Of a DNA stretch of 64,000 nt, positions 55,830-64,000 are shown piece by piece. The translations under genes were made by a program, and so were the position numbers. Positions within the stretch are counted from its first letter, which is position 1. Every line of letters starts with the position of its first letter. The DNA comes from Rhizobium lentis (GTDB lineage: Bacteria > Pseudomonadota > Alphaproteobacteria > Rhizobiales > Rhizobiaceae), in the NCBI RefSeq assembly GCF_014200175.1, contig NZ_JACHBD010000007.1:305230-369229 (forward strand), written 5' to 3'. The notes below the pieces were generated by a model. That model was not told the origin of the DNA and did no database searches. It saw only the letters and a list, made by a program, of their open reading frames with translations.

Positions 55830-57218
55830 ATGTTGAATCGCATAGACTGGACAGGAACGCAGCCGCCGAAAGCCACGGAGAAGGGCATCTGGGGGTGGAT
55901 GTTCTTCGATTGGGCGGCGCAGCCCTTCTTCACCGTGGTCACCACCTTCATCTTCGGGCCCTATTTCGTCTCGCGCCTGACCGATGACCCGGTGTCGGCC
56001 CAGACGACGTGGAGCAACATGGCGACGATCTCTTCGGTGATCATCGCCCTGCTCTCGCCGGTTCTCGGCTCCATCGCCGACCAGTCCGGCGCACGCAAAC
56101 CCTGGATCGGTTTCTTCGCGATCATCAAGATCGCGAGCCTTTTCGGCCTGTGGTTCGCCGCCCCGGGTTCGCCTGTCCTCTATCCCGTGATCTTCATGAT
56201 CCTCGCCTCGATTTCGGCCGAGTTTTCGATCGTCTTCAACGATTCGATGATGCCGCGCCTCGTCGCCAAGCATGAGGTCGGCAAGCTTTCCAACACAGCC
56301 TGGGGGCTTGGTTATCTCGGCGGCATCATCGTGCTGATTGCCGTCGTTACGCTTCTGGCGGCAAGCCCGGAAAGCGGCAAGACCGTTCTCGGTCTCGACC
56401 CGCTTTTTGGCCTTGATCCCAAGACCGGCCAGGATGCGCGCATCACCGGGCCGATCTCGGCCGTTTGGTACCTGATCTTCATCCTGCCGATGTTCTTCTT
56501 CACGCCCGATGTAGGCAGAGGCCTGCCCTTCGGCACTGCCATCCGCGCCGGCCTGCGGGAGCTGAGAAACACGCTCGGCGAACTCAAAGAGCGGCGCGGC
56601 ATCCTGAAATTCCTGATTGCCCGCATGATCTATCAGGACGGCGTCAACGGCCTGCTGATCCTCGGCGGCGTGTTTGCAGCCGGCATGTTCGGCTGGGCGA
56701 CGATCGAGATCGGCCTCTACGGCATCATCCTCAACGTCATCGCCATCTTCGGCTGCCTGATCGCCGGCCGGATCGACAGGGGCGTCGGTTCGAAGGTGAC
56801 TGTCGTCATCAGCCTCACCACGCTGCTTCTCGCCACCGTCGGCATCATCTCGACCGGGCCGGGCTACACGCTGTTTGGCCTGATGCCGCTGCCGACGGGC
56901 GATTCCGGCGGTCTCTTCGGCACCGCTGCGGAAAAGGCGTATATCCTTTATGGCCTGCTGGTCGGGCTCGCCTTCGGGCCGGTGCAGGCCTCGTCGCGCT
57001 CCTATCTCGCCCGCAGCGTCAGCCTGGAGGAAGCTGGCCGCTACTTCGGCATCTACGCGCTTTCAGGGCGCGCCACGAGCTTCATGGCGACGCTGCTCTT
57101 CTCGTTGGTGACCTATCTCAGCGGATCACCGAGGCTCGGAATGGCGACACTGATCCTGTTCCTCGCGGGCGGCCTGCTGCTCTTGATCCGCACGCCCTAT
57201 CCGGCCGACCACGCCTGA
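55830..57218 (+). CDS. MFS transporter, UMF1/Atg22-like
   Basis: A 462-residue protein with about 11-12 hydrophobic segments of the UMF1 branch, related to the vacuolar amino-acid effluxer Atg22. The start GIWGWMFFDWAAQPFFTVVT is diagnostic for this branch, and GSIADQSGARKPWIGFFAI is its motif-A equivalent. AGGAG lies close to the ATG. The 24-nt gap to the glutamate dehydrogenase gene suggests an operon. An amino-acid related substrate would fit, but this is inference. Confidence 0.88.
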   Translation: MLNRIDWTGTQPPKATEKGIWGWMFFDWAAQPFFTVVTTFIFGPYFVSRLTDDPVSAQTTWSNMATISSVIIALLSPVLGSIADQSGARKPWIGFFAIIKIASLFGLWFAAPGSPVLYPVIFMILASISAEFSIVFNDSMMPRLVAKHEVGKLSNTAWGLGYLGGIIVLIAVVTLLAASPESGKTVLGLDPLFGLDPKTGQDARITGPISAVWYLIFILPMFFFTPDVGRGLPFGTAIRAGLRELRNTLGELKERRGILKFLIARMIYQDGVNGLLILGGVFAAGMFGWATIEIGLYGIILNVIAIFGCLIAGRIDRGVGSKVTVVISLTTLLLATVGIISTGPGYTLFGLMPLPTGDSGGLFGTAAEKAYILYGLLVGLAFGPVQASSRSYLARSVSLEEAGRYFGIYALSGRATSFMATLLFSLVTYLSGSPRLGMATLILFLAGGLLLLIRTPYPADHA

Positions 57219-57236
57219 CGGTTCTCCGGCACGCGC

Positions 57237-58853
57237 CTAGTGCCGGAAGTGACGCATGCCTGTGAAGACCATCGCGATGCCGTGCTCGTTTGCGGCATCG
57301 ATGACTTCCTGGTCGCGCATCGAGCCGCCCGGCTGGATGACCGCCGTCGCGCCTGCGGCAATCATCGACAAAAGACCGTCGGCAAAGGGCAGGAAGGCTT
57401 CCGAGGCAACCGCCGACCCCTTTGTCATCGGAACCGCAAGGCCGAGCGCCTTGGCGGCTTCTTCGGCCTTCAGCGCGGCGATGCGGGCGGAATCGACCCG
57501 GCTCATCTGCCCGGCGCCGATGCCGGCCGTCTGGCCGTCCTTGGCATAGACCACGGCATTCGATTTGACATGTTTGCCGACCTTGAAGGCAAACTTCATG
57601 TCCTCGAGCTCCCGCGCCGTCGGCGCACGCTTGGTAACGACCTTGAGTTCCAGATCCTCGACCATACCGTTGTCGCGGCTCTGGACCAGCAGGCCGCCGG
57701 AGACGGTCTTCGCCGTCAGCCCTGCAACGCGCGGATCGGGCAGGCCGCCGGCCGACAGCAGCCTCAGGTTCGGCTTGCGGGCGACGATCGCCTTCGCCTC
57801 TTCGGTGACATCGGGAGCGATGATCACCTCGGTGAAGAGCTTGACGATCTCTTCGGCCGTTTCGGCGTCCAATATCTGGTTGAGCGCGATGATGCCGCCG
57901 AAGGCGGAAACGGAATCGCAGGCAAGCGCCCGCTGATAGGCTTCGACCAGGCTCGAACCGGTGGCGACGCCGCAGGGATTGGCGTGCTTGATGATGGCAC
58001 AGGCCGGCGCCTTTTCCGGCAGAAACTCGGCGACGAGCTCGTAGGCGGCATCGGTGTCGTTGATGTTGTTATAGGAGAGCTGTTTGCCCTGCAGAAGGAC
58101 AGCCGTCGAAACACCCGGACGCTTTTCGCCGGTCACATAGAAGGCCGCCTTCTGGTGCGGGTTTTCGCCGTAGCGCATCTCTTCCTTCAGCACGCCGCCG
58201 ATGACGCGGTGGCGCGGCGTGTCGATCGACAGCGCCTCGGCAAACCAGTTGGAAATCGCAGCGTCATAAGCCGCGGTGCGGGCATAGGCCTTGGCGGCCA
58301 TGCGCTGGCGGAAGGCATAGGCCGTCTTGCCGGCATCGGCCGAAAGCTGCTCCTTGAACTCGGCATAATCGTTGGGATCGGTCAGAATGGTCACATAGGC
58401 GTGGTTCTTGGCCGATGCCCGGATCATCGCCGGGCCGCCAATATCGATGTTCTCGACGGTCGTCGGATAATCGCCGCCGGCCGCGCGCACCTCTTCGAAG
58501 GGATAGAGGTTGATGACAGCGAGATCGATGGCCTCGATGCCATGCTTCTTCATCGCTTCCTGGTGCTCGCTGTCATCACGGATCGCCAGCAGGCCGCCAT
58601 GCACTGTCGGGTGCAGCGTCTTGACGCGTCCATCCATGATTTCCGGAAAACCAGTGATGTCGGAGACATCGGTGACGGCGAGACCGGCCGCAGCAATCGC
58701 CTTGTAGGTGCCGCCGGTCGACAGCAGGCGCACGCCTCTTTCAGACAAGGCCTGGGCGAGCTCGACGACGCCGGTCTTGTCGAAGACGGAGAGGAGCGCG
58801 GTCTTGATTTCGACCTGGTCCGGGGCGGGGATCTTCTTGGAAATGACGGCCAT
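57237..58853 (-). CDS. purH: Bifunctional AICAR formyltransferase / IMP cyclohydrolase
   Basis: A 538-residue enzyme for the last two steps of IMP synthesis. The N-terminal MGS-like cyclohydrolase domain has [47 protein letters not shown] and NLYPFEEV. The AICAR transformylase domain follows with [48 protein letters not shown] and [24 protein letters not shown] lies 11 nt upstream of the ATG. It is followed downstream by a convergent MFS gene and preceded by the heparinase-like gene 71 nt upstream on the same strand. Confidence 0.97.
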   Translation of the reverse strand: MAVISKKIPAPDQVEIKTALLSVFDKTGVVELAQALSERGVRLLSTGGTYKAIAAAGLAVTDVSDITGFPEIMDGRVKTLHPTVHGGLLAIRDDSEHQEAMKKHGIEAIDLAVINLYPFEEVRAAGGDYPTTVENIDIGGPAMIRASAKNHAYVTILTDPNDYAEFKEQLSADAGKTAYAFRQRMAAKAYARTAAYDAAISNWFAEALSIDTPRHRVIGGVLKEEMRYGENPHQKAAFYVTGEKRPGVSTAVLLQGKQLSYNNINDTDAAYELVAEFLPEKAPACAIIKHANPCGVATGSSLVEAYQRALACDSVSAFGGIIALNQILDAETAEEIVKLFTEVIIAPDVTEEAKAIVARKPNLRLLSAGGLPDPRVAGLTAKTVSGGLLVQSRDNGMVEDLELKVVTKRAPTARELEDMKFAFKVGKHVKSNAVVYAKDGQTAGIGAGQMSRVDSARIAALKAEEAAKALGLAVPMTKGSAVASEAFLPFADGLLSMIAAGATAVIQPGGSMRDQEVIDAANEHGIAMVFTGMRHFRH

Positions 58854-58924
58854 GAACTTTCTCCGTTCGGCTTCGGTTCTGCTTGCGCCGCGTTAGCACA
58901 GCTTCGCCGCCGCGCAAACAGGCG

Positions 58925-60598
58925 CTATCCCTTGCGGGATAAAAACCAGCGGATTTCCGTCTTCTCGGCAAGATCGAAATCGATCTCGATCTGGTCCGAG
59001 CCGCAAATGCCGGAGCTGTCGGCAAAGAAAATATCCTCGGAAATCAGCACTTCATTGCCGGGAGCGGAAAACAGCCAGCTTTCGCCGTCCGGCGCCGTCA
59101 GCAGCACCGACTCCCCGTCACTCTGCTGCAGGACGATCGAAGGATGGACGTGAAAACGGGCGACAGCCTTCACCGGCTCGTCAATCTCATATCCTTCACG
59201 GACGACAAGCCGGTCGCGGCCCGTCACGATCGTGCCCGCCGCATTGAGCGTAATTTCGCGCTCGTGCAGCACGCCGAAGGCTCGCACATAACCGTCATGG
59301 CCGAGCTTGATGCCGTCGCGTCCATCCTCCGTTTCGGCACGCTCGACGGTGACGGTCCTGACCGGTTCGGTAATCGCATGGTTGAGGAAGGGCGAGAGCG
59401 AAAAGCGACTGGACGATGTGTCGTTGAGGATGACGGTCGAATGCGCCGCGGTGGTGCGCGCCATCTGGACATAGCGGTGCCCGGCAAATTTCGGCGAGCC
59501 GGAATTGACGATGAAGCGATGGCGGCCGGACGACATCTCGAAGGAGAGGGTGCCGGCATGCGCACTGCGCAACGCGCCTCCCGAAGGCGGCGTGCCGGTA
59601 TCGGCAATGATGATTGTCTTGCCCCCGGCAAGCCGTTGATAGCGCGACTGCGGCAAAGCCTTGAACGGCTGACCGGCGGTCTCGTCATATCTGAGCACCG
59701 ACATCAGTTCATTGGCGAGCGTCGACGTCGCGCCGTTGAAAAGCGCCAGATCCCCGTCCTGATGGCGAAAGAACCGCAAGGCCGGATACATGCGGTCGAT
59801 GCCGGAGATCAGCTTTTGCGGCAGATCATGGCCGAGATTGACATAGGTCTGGCGCAGCGGCAGCAGATCGAGCAGCAGTTCAAGCCCGGCGCGCGGATTG
59901 CGCGAGACATGGCCCCCATCCGGCAGAATCTGGCTATCGAATTCGCGGTCGAGCGCCTGGGCCGCCCGTTTGAGCGTGGAGGCGCGGGTCGGCATGGCGA
60001 CGGAGGCCATGGCGAGCGCAATGCGCAGGCGAAACAGCTCCAGACCGCCGAGCGTATAGGGCGCCATGCGATGCAGGAACCTGACCTGAAACGCCAGCGA
60101 CTTCATGAACCGGCGATAGAAACCGCGGTCGGCATTCTGCAGCACGACCGGCGAATGCGACAGCCAGGCGATGACGCGCTGGGCAGTGACGTCGGTCTCC
60201 CAGGCAATTCCTTCCATGCGGCCGGCATGAACGGAAAGCCAGCTGTCGACGATGGCGCGGGCGGCGGCCGAGTTGCGTTCAGTCTTGTGCGCCCGCATGT
60301 GCCGCAGCCAGCCGAAGCTGTGAAGGCGGGTCGCGAAGGGGCGCGAGGGCAGGGTGAAGGTAAAGGGCGATTTGCCGTTCGTCTCCAACATCCGCCCGGC
60401 CAGGAGAAACCGTCCGTTGAGAATTTCGTCGGCCACATGCGGATCGATGCCGCGCAGATCGGTCGGCGCGACGATCAGGCGTTCAGGTACTTTGATCGAA
60501 TGGCGAAAGAGCTTCAGGCGCAGCAGCGCGACGCGGCGCAAGGCGCGCCGCCAAGCTTCCCGAACATACATGCTCGCAAAACGCCGACCGGACTGCAT
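58925..60598 (-). CDS. Heparinase II/III-like protein
   Basis: A 557-residue protein with an alpha/alpha-toroid N-terminal half (residues ~60-310) and the heparinase II/III C-terminal beta-sandwich domain. The key stretch HSTVILNDTSSSRFS follows RYVQMARTTAA, and RFHVHPSIVLQQSDGES lies in the sandwich. There is no signal peptide. In rhizobia a homologue lies next to purH, rsmB and htpX. A role in processing an acidic envelope polysaccharide is likely from the fold; the substrate is unknown. ATG 60598 lacks a good ribosome-binding site, and ATG 60571 is an alternative. Confidence 0.85.
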   Translation of the reverse strand: MQSGRRFASMYVREAWRRALRRVALLRLKLFRHSIKVPERLIVAPTDLRGIDPHVADEILNGRFLLAGRMLETNGKSPFTFTLPSRPFATRLHSFGWLRHMRAHKTERNSAAARAIVDSWLSVHAGRMEGIAWETDVTAQRVIAWLSHSPVVLQNADRGFYRRFMKSLAFQVRFLHRMAPYTLGGLELFRLRIALAMASVAMPTRASTLKRAAQALDREFDSQILPDGGHVSRNPRAGLELLLDLLPLRQTYVNLGHDLPQKLISGIDRMYPALRFFRHQDGDLALFNGATSTLANELMSVLRYDETAGQPFKALPQSRYQRLAGGKTIIIADTGTPPSGGALRSAHAGTLSFEMSSGRHRFIVNSGSPKFAGHRYVQMARTTAAHSTVILNDTSSSRFSLSPFLNHAITEPVRTVTVERAETEDGRDGIKLGHDGYVRAFGVLHEREITLNAAGTIVTGRDRLVVREGYEIDEPVKAVARFHVHPSIVLQQSDGESVLLTAPDGESWLFSAPGNEVLISEDIFFADSSGICGSDQIEIDFDLAEKTEIRWFLSRKG

Positions 60599-60753
60599 AT
60601 TCTATTGTCTATTGACCCTCGTGGTTAAGAATAGGTGAAAAGCGGCCGATTTCATCGCCCGCAATGAATTAATTCGTGACAAAGTTCGAATATACGCAAA
60701 TTACTGCATTTCAGTTGAGATCATTCGACGGTTCACAACGCACCGTGGCGATG

Positions 60754-60777
60754 ATGCGAGGATTTCAAATCCCCGCA
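60754..60777. terminator. Hairpin between rsmB and the heparinase gene
   Basis: ATGCG-A-GGATT and AATCC-C-CGCAT pair with one mismatch around a TCA loop. It lies 27 nt past the rsmB stop (- strand). There is no U tract, so termination is uncertain. The rest of the 205-nt gap 60599-60803 is AT-rich and holds no recognised signal. Confidence 0.4.
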
Positions 60778-60803
60778 TACTTTGCTCCGACCTTTGAGGT
60801 TGG

Positions 60804-62204
60804 TCAGCCCGCTCGCCGCAGCACGGCCGCGTAAAAGCCGTCGAGGCCGGAGGCGATGCCCTCAGGCATTTTCAGCATGGTCGGAAGCGTGCGGAATTCG
60901 CCGAGCGGCGTGATCGCTGCCTCAAGGCCGGGCCAGTCGCCCGCGCTGATCGGAACGCGCTCGATCGCGCCCGTATCGGAAACAACACGGGCGACAACCT
61001 CCTCGCCCTCGGCGGGATCGAGCGAGCAATTTGAAAACACCAGCATGCCGCCGGGCGTCAGCAAGGTCAGCGCATGACGCAGCAGCCGCTCCTGCAACGC
61101 CGCCAGCCTGGCGATATCCTCCGGCCCCTTGGTCCACAGCACATCGGGGTGCCGGCGCGTCGTGCCGGTGGAAGAGCAGGGGGCGTCGAGCAGGATCGCA
61201 TCGAAGCCTTCTGGCGACTTGAATGTCGTCAGATCTGCCGCGACCGTTTCCGCCGTCAGGCCGAGCCGATCGAGATTCGAGCGCAGCCGTCTTAGCCGGC
61301 TTTCAGACTGATCGAGTGCGGTGACCGTGCCGCCGGCAAGGATGAGCTGCGCCGTCTTGCCGCCCGGCGCGGCACAAAGATCGGCGGCACGTTTTCCCGA
61401 GAGATCGCCGAAAAGCCTGGCCGGAATGCTTGCCGCCGCATCCTGAACCCACCAGGCGCCTTCATCGAAGCCCTCGAGCGACGGAATGCCGCCGTCGAAG
61501 GCGGCGAGCCGCACGCCGCCCGTCGGCAGCGCAACGCCGTTCAACCTCTTTGCCCAGCCTTCGGCGTCGGATTTGACGGTCAGATCGATCGCCGCCGGCT
61601 CGAGCTGCGATTGCGAGATCGCCAGCGCCGCGTCGCGGCCATAGGCCTTTTCCAGCCGTGCAAGGAACCAGAACGGCATCGGCGCGACCTTGCCGATCTC
61701 CGCCAACACCTCGTCCTTTTCGCGGCCGAGCCGACGCAGCACGGCGTTGACAAGCTTGGCGAAACGGCGATTGCGCGGATCCTGATTGGCCTGTTCGACG
61801 GCAAGATCGACGGCCGAATGATCGGGCACGTCGAGATAGAGAATCTGCGCCGCGCCGATTGCCAGAACGTGATGCAGCGCCCGCGCGCCCTCCGGCAGCG
61901 GCGATTCCAGCAGCGAGGCGATCGCCGCATCGATGCGCGGCAGATGGCGCAGCGTCGTGTTCAGAATGGCGCGGACAAGCGCCCGGTCGCTTTCGCCGAG
62001 CGCCTTATAGGCAGGATTGCCATGTTCGTGATCGAGAGCGCCGTCGAGCGGCAGCTTGCGGTCGACGACGGCGGCGAGAATTTTTGCCGCCGCGGCCCGG
62101 GCCTGCAGGCCGGGCTTGGCCGGCGCCGATCGGCCGGCCGGCCGGTCGGTGGAAGGTTTCTGTTTACGGAATGGCTTTCTCGTGCCGTCTGAATTCAAGA
62201 CCAC
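60804..62204 (-). CDS. rsmB: 16S rRNA m5C967 methyltransferase family, RsmB/NOL1-NOP2-sun
   Basis: A 466-residue enzyme. The N-terminal NusB-like RNA-binding domain (residues ~35-170, [20 protein letters not shown] onward) precedes the SAM methyltransferase domain, with motif [15 protein letters not shown], motif [17 protein letters not shown] (PC) and motif [19 protein letters not shown], which carries the two catalytic cysteines. It methylates cytosine 967 of 16S rRNA in E. coli. The GTG start has GAGG 4 nt upstream and lies 10 nt inside the end of htpX, so the two are coupled. Confidence 0.93.
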   Translation of the reverse strand: MVLNSDGTRKPFRKQKPSTDRPAGRSAPAKPGLQARAAAAKILAAVVDRKLPLDGALDHEHGNPAYKALGESDRALVRAILNTTLRHLPRIDAAIASLLESPLPEGARALHHVLAIGAAQILYLDVPDHSAVDLAVEQANQDPRNRRFAKLVNAVLRRLGREKDEVLAEIGKVAPMPFWFLARLEKAYGRDAALAISQSQLEPAAIDLTVKSDAEGWAKRLNGVALPTGGVRLAAFDGGIPSLEGFDEGAWWVQDAAASIPARLFGDLSGKRAADLCAAPGGKTAQLILAGGTVTALDQSESRLRRLRSNLDRLGLTAETVAADLTTFKSPEGFDAILLDAPCSSTGTTRRHPDVLWTKGPEDIARLAALQERLLRHALTLLTPGGMLVFSNCSLDPAEGEEVVARVVSDTGAIERVPISAGDWPGLEAAITPLGEFRTLPTMLKMPEGIASGLDGFYAAVLRRAG

Positions 62205-63151
62205 GGACCTCTTGGCGGTTGCGAACCACCGCGACCCGTATTCGGAACAGAGCGCGATTTGCGCGTCGGATTAACAGCACGAACCGGTCCCGTCGAGACA
62301 TTCATGCCGCTTTGCGCCATCTCCTGCAGCGCGGCAATGCGGTTTTCCGTGTCTGGATGCGTCGAAAACAGATTGTCCATGCGCTCGCCGGAAAGCGGAT
62401 TGATGATGAACATATGCGCCGTCGCCGGATTGCGCTCGGCATCCTCGTTCGGCACTTGGGCGGCACCGCGGGCGATCTTGCCGAGCGCCGACGCGAGCCA
62501 GAGCGGATTGCCGCAGATTTCGGCGCCGCGACGGTCGGCCGAATATTCGCGCGTGCGGCTGATCGCCATCTGCACCAGCATGGCGGCGAGCGGCGCCACG
62601 ATCATCGCCACGAGGACGCCGACGAAACCGAGCGGATTGTTGTTGTTGTCGCGATTGCCGCCGAAGAAGAAGGCGAAATTGCCGAGCATCGAGATCGCCC
62701 CGGCAAGCGTTGCCGTGATCGTCATCGTCAGCGTGTCGCGGTTCTGAATATGGGCAAGCTCATGCGCCATCACGCCGGCGACTTCCTCAGGAGACAGTGC
62801 CTGGAGCAGGCCCGTCGAGGCGGCGACGGCGGCATTTTCGGGATTGCGGCCGGTGGCGAAGGCATTCGGCTGCGGGCTGTCGTAGAGATAGACCTTCGGC
62901 ATCGGCAGGCCGGCATTGTGGGCGAGATCACGGATGATCGCGAAAAATTCCGGCGCATTGCGCTCGTCGACCTGCTGGGCGCGATAGGCCGAAAGCACCA
63001 TGCGATCGGAATTCCAGTAGGAGAAGAAGTTCATGCCGGCGGCAATGAGGAATGCGATCATCATGCCGGCCCGACCGCCGATCAGAAAGCCGACAAACAT
63101 GAAGAGCGCCGTCATGAAGGCAAGCAACATGGCAGTGCGAACGAGGTTCAT
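62195..63151 (-). CDS. htpX: Zinc metalloprotease HtpX
   Basis: A 318-residue inner-membrane M48 protease that degrades misfolded membrane proteins alongside FtsH. Four hydrophobic segments are present, two N-terminal ([35 protein letters not shown]) and two after the active site. Zinc ligands H130 and H134 lie in [14 protein letters not shown], and the third ligand is the Glu in [15 protein letters not shown]. The C-terminal [20 protein letters not shown] is typical. ATG 63151 has GGAG 7 nt upstream. It is followed by coupled rsmB. Confidence 0.95.
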   Translation of the reverse strand: MNLVRTAMLLAFMTALFMFVGFLIGGRAGMMIAFLIAAGMNFFSYWNSDRMVLSAYRAQQVDERNAPEFFAIIRDLAHNAGLPMPKVYLYDSPQPNAFATGRNPENAAVAASTGLLQALSPEEVAGVMAHELAHIQNRDTLTMTITATLAGAISMLGNFAFFFGGNRDNNNNPLGFVGVLVAMIVAPLAAMLVQMAISRTREYSADRRGAEICGNPLWLASALGKIARGAAQVPNEDAERNPATAHMFIINPLSGERMDNLFSTHPDTENRIAALQEMAQSGMNVSTGPVRAVNPTRKSRSVPNTGRGGSQPPRGPWS

Positions 63152-63261
63152 TGCGAATCTCCAACTCCGATTTCGGCGCCGCAAGCTTTTAATCCCGGCG
63201 CCGGCGCATTATGATTTGGTTATTCACCAGCCATTTTCAATGTTTTCCGGCAGGAGAAGCC

Positions 63262-63486
63262 ATGCAGGACGCCGATAACGACAATAGCCAATCGCCGACG
63301 GCCGAAGGATCGGAGCCGCCGCGCAAAATGCTGTCCCCGGCGGCCCAGCGTGCGCTTGCCGAGGCCGAGGAGCGGCGAAAGCACCAGAAGCCGCTGGACC
63401 TGCCGCCGGAGATCGGCGGCCGCGGCGGAGCCGAGCCGGCCCGTTTCGGTGATTACGAGATCAATGGCCGGGCGATCGATTTCTAG
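63262..63486 (+). CDS. DUF1674 / SDHAF4-like protein
   Basis: A 74-residue protein whose C-terminus EIGGRGGAEPARFGDYEING and AIDF matches PF07896, the family of the mitochondrial succinate dehydrogenase assembly factor 4. A role in helping flavinylated SdhA assemble is suggested by that homology only. The N-terminal half is charged and disordered. AGGAG lies 5 nt before the ATG. It is divergent from htpX. Confidence 0.82.
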   Translation: MQDADNDNSQSPTAEGSEPPRKMLSPAAQRALAEAEERRKHQKPLDLPPEIGGRGGAEPARFGDYEINGRAIDF

Positions 63487-63553
63487 GCAACGATTGTCGA
63501 GCCCGAATCCGGGCCTTGTGCAGGCCGCCTAAAATCAGCCAGCAATGTAAAAT

Positions 63554-63589
63554 GAGCCGCCCCGGGAACTCGGATGGTCGGAGCGGCTC
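63554..63589. terminator. Weak hairpin between the SDHAF4-like gene and acs
   Basis: GAGCCGC and GCGGCTC pair across a 22-nt loop. On the - strand ATTTTAC follows. It is a plausible acs terminator but weak. Confidence 0.4.
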
Positions 63590-63595
63590 TGTGTG

Positions 63596-64000
63596 TCAGG
63601 TGGTCGCCTTGTTCTGCCGGTTGGCGATCAGATCATCGACGACAGCCGGGTCGGCAAGTGTCGAGGTATCGCCGAGAGCGCCGAAATCGTCCTCGGCGAT
63701 CTTGCGCAGGATGCGGCGCATGATTTTGCCCGAGCGGGTCTTCGGCAGGCCGGGGGCGAACTGGATCTTGTCGGGCGAGGCGATCGGGCCGATTTCGGCA
63801 CGGACGTGTTTCACCAGTTCCTGGCGAAGCGTGTCCGTCCCTTCGTGGCCGGCCATCAGCGTCACATAGCAATAGATCCCCTGGCCCTTGATCGAATGCG
63901 GATAACCGACGACCGCGGCTTCCGAAACCAGATTGTGCGACACGAGCGCGGATTCCACCTCCGCGGTGCCAAGCCGATGGCCCGAGACGTTGAGCACGTC
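63596..64000 (-). CDS. acs: Acetyl-CoA synthetase, 3' end
   Basis: Only the C-terminal ~134 residues are present; the frame is open to the right edge. [20 protein letters not shown] is the hinge and A8 motif of acyl-CoA synthetases, and [20 protein letters not shown] contains the catalytic lysine that Pat-type acetyltransferases modify. The match is to AMP-forming acetyl-CoA synthetase, which activates acetate through acetyl-AMP. A propionyl-CoA synthetase is less likely from the ending DLIANRQNK. Confidence 0.92.
   Translation of the reverse strand, partial: DVLNVSGHRLGTAEVESALVSHNLVSEAAVVGYPHSIKGQGIYCYVTLMAGHEGTDTLRQELVKHVRAEIGPIASPDKIQFAPGLPKTRSGKIMRRILRKIAEDDFGALGDTSTLADPAVVDDLIANRQNKATT

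Noticed and set aside
57240..60628. Very long + strand frames opposite purH and the heparinase gene
   Set aside because: They are GC-skew shadows of the - strand genes, with Arg/Gly-rich translation and no domain.

Overview
The window is one contiguous stretch of a Rhizobium chromosome, closest in gene content and protein sequence to the R. leguminosarum / R. etli group. This rests on my recognition of the obgE-proBA-nadD, imuAB-dnaE2, leuD/leuB and NAD-dependent glutamate dehydrogenase sequences, high GC with strong GC3 bias, characteristic rhizobial intergenic repeats, and alpha-proteobacterial regulatory sites (GTTC-N7-GTTC LexA box). No database search was possible. Two parS-like palindromes about 17 kb apart (20223 and 37563) suggest that the window lies in the origin-proximal part of the main chromosome.

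Layout. 1-6.7 kb: the end of a ferric-iron-type ABC importer on the + strand, then a - strand block with a glucoamylase-family protein, a gamma-glutamyltransferase and an M81 (MlrC-like) metallopeptidase. 6.7-7.7 kb: a decayed patch with a gene fragment and a small membrane-protein gene broken by two one-base losses in G runs. 7.7-10.1 kb: tRNA-Ser(CGA), the rplU-rpmA ribosomal operon, and two translationally coupled GNAT acetyltransferases. 10.2-15.3 kb: an endonuclease/exonuclease/phosphatase-family protein, then obgE-proB-proA-nadD. 15.3-19 kb: a three-hairpin small RNA with anti-Shine-Dalgarno loops (alpha-r14 type) on the - strand, then a molybdate locus (ModE-like operator, modABC, convergent one-domain modE). 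19.1-24.9 kb: rsfS, rlmH, an EnvC-type activator, CtpA protease, divergent polysaccharide deacetylase and rppH. 25-26 kb: bfd-bfr iron storage and mobilisation. 26-31.9 kb: the SOS mutasome imuA-imuB-dnaE2 behind a LexA box, divergent from a small zincin.

32-38.5 kb: small conserved proteins, a CitE-like lyase, leuD, a PLP-dependent serine/threonine dehydratase, leuB and a PAP2 phosphatase. 38.5-45.1 kb: an MHS-type MFS transporter with a ~190-residue periplasmic insert, a three-gene ABC module (Tat-type DUF3299 protein, ATPase, FtsX/MacB-like permease with a His-rich loop) that may handle a transition metal, and an alkaline phosphatase behind a near-perfect Pho box. 45.3-51 kb: asd, a MltB-like transglycosylase, a GGDEF diguanylate cyclase, beta-carbonic anhydrase and pdxY. 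51-64 kb: the 1591-residue NAD-glutamate dehydrogenase, a UMF1-type MFS protein, purH, a heparinase II/III-like protein, rsmB, htpX, an SDHAF4-like protein and the 3' end of acs.

Most of the window is core housekeeping sequence. The most notable signals are the alpha-r14 type sRNA, the two parS-like sites, the His-rich ABC/DUF3299 module, the MHS transporter with a periplasmic insert, the Pho and LexA boxes, and a molybdate locus sitting inside what looks like a conserved nadD-rsfS-rlmH cluster. I found no transposase, phage gene, CRISPR array or rRNA.
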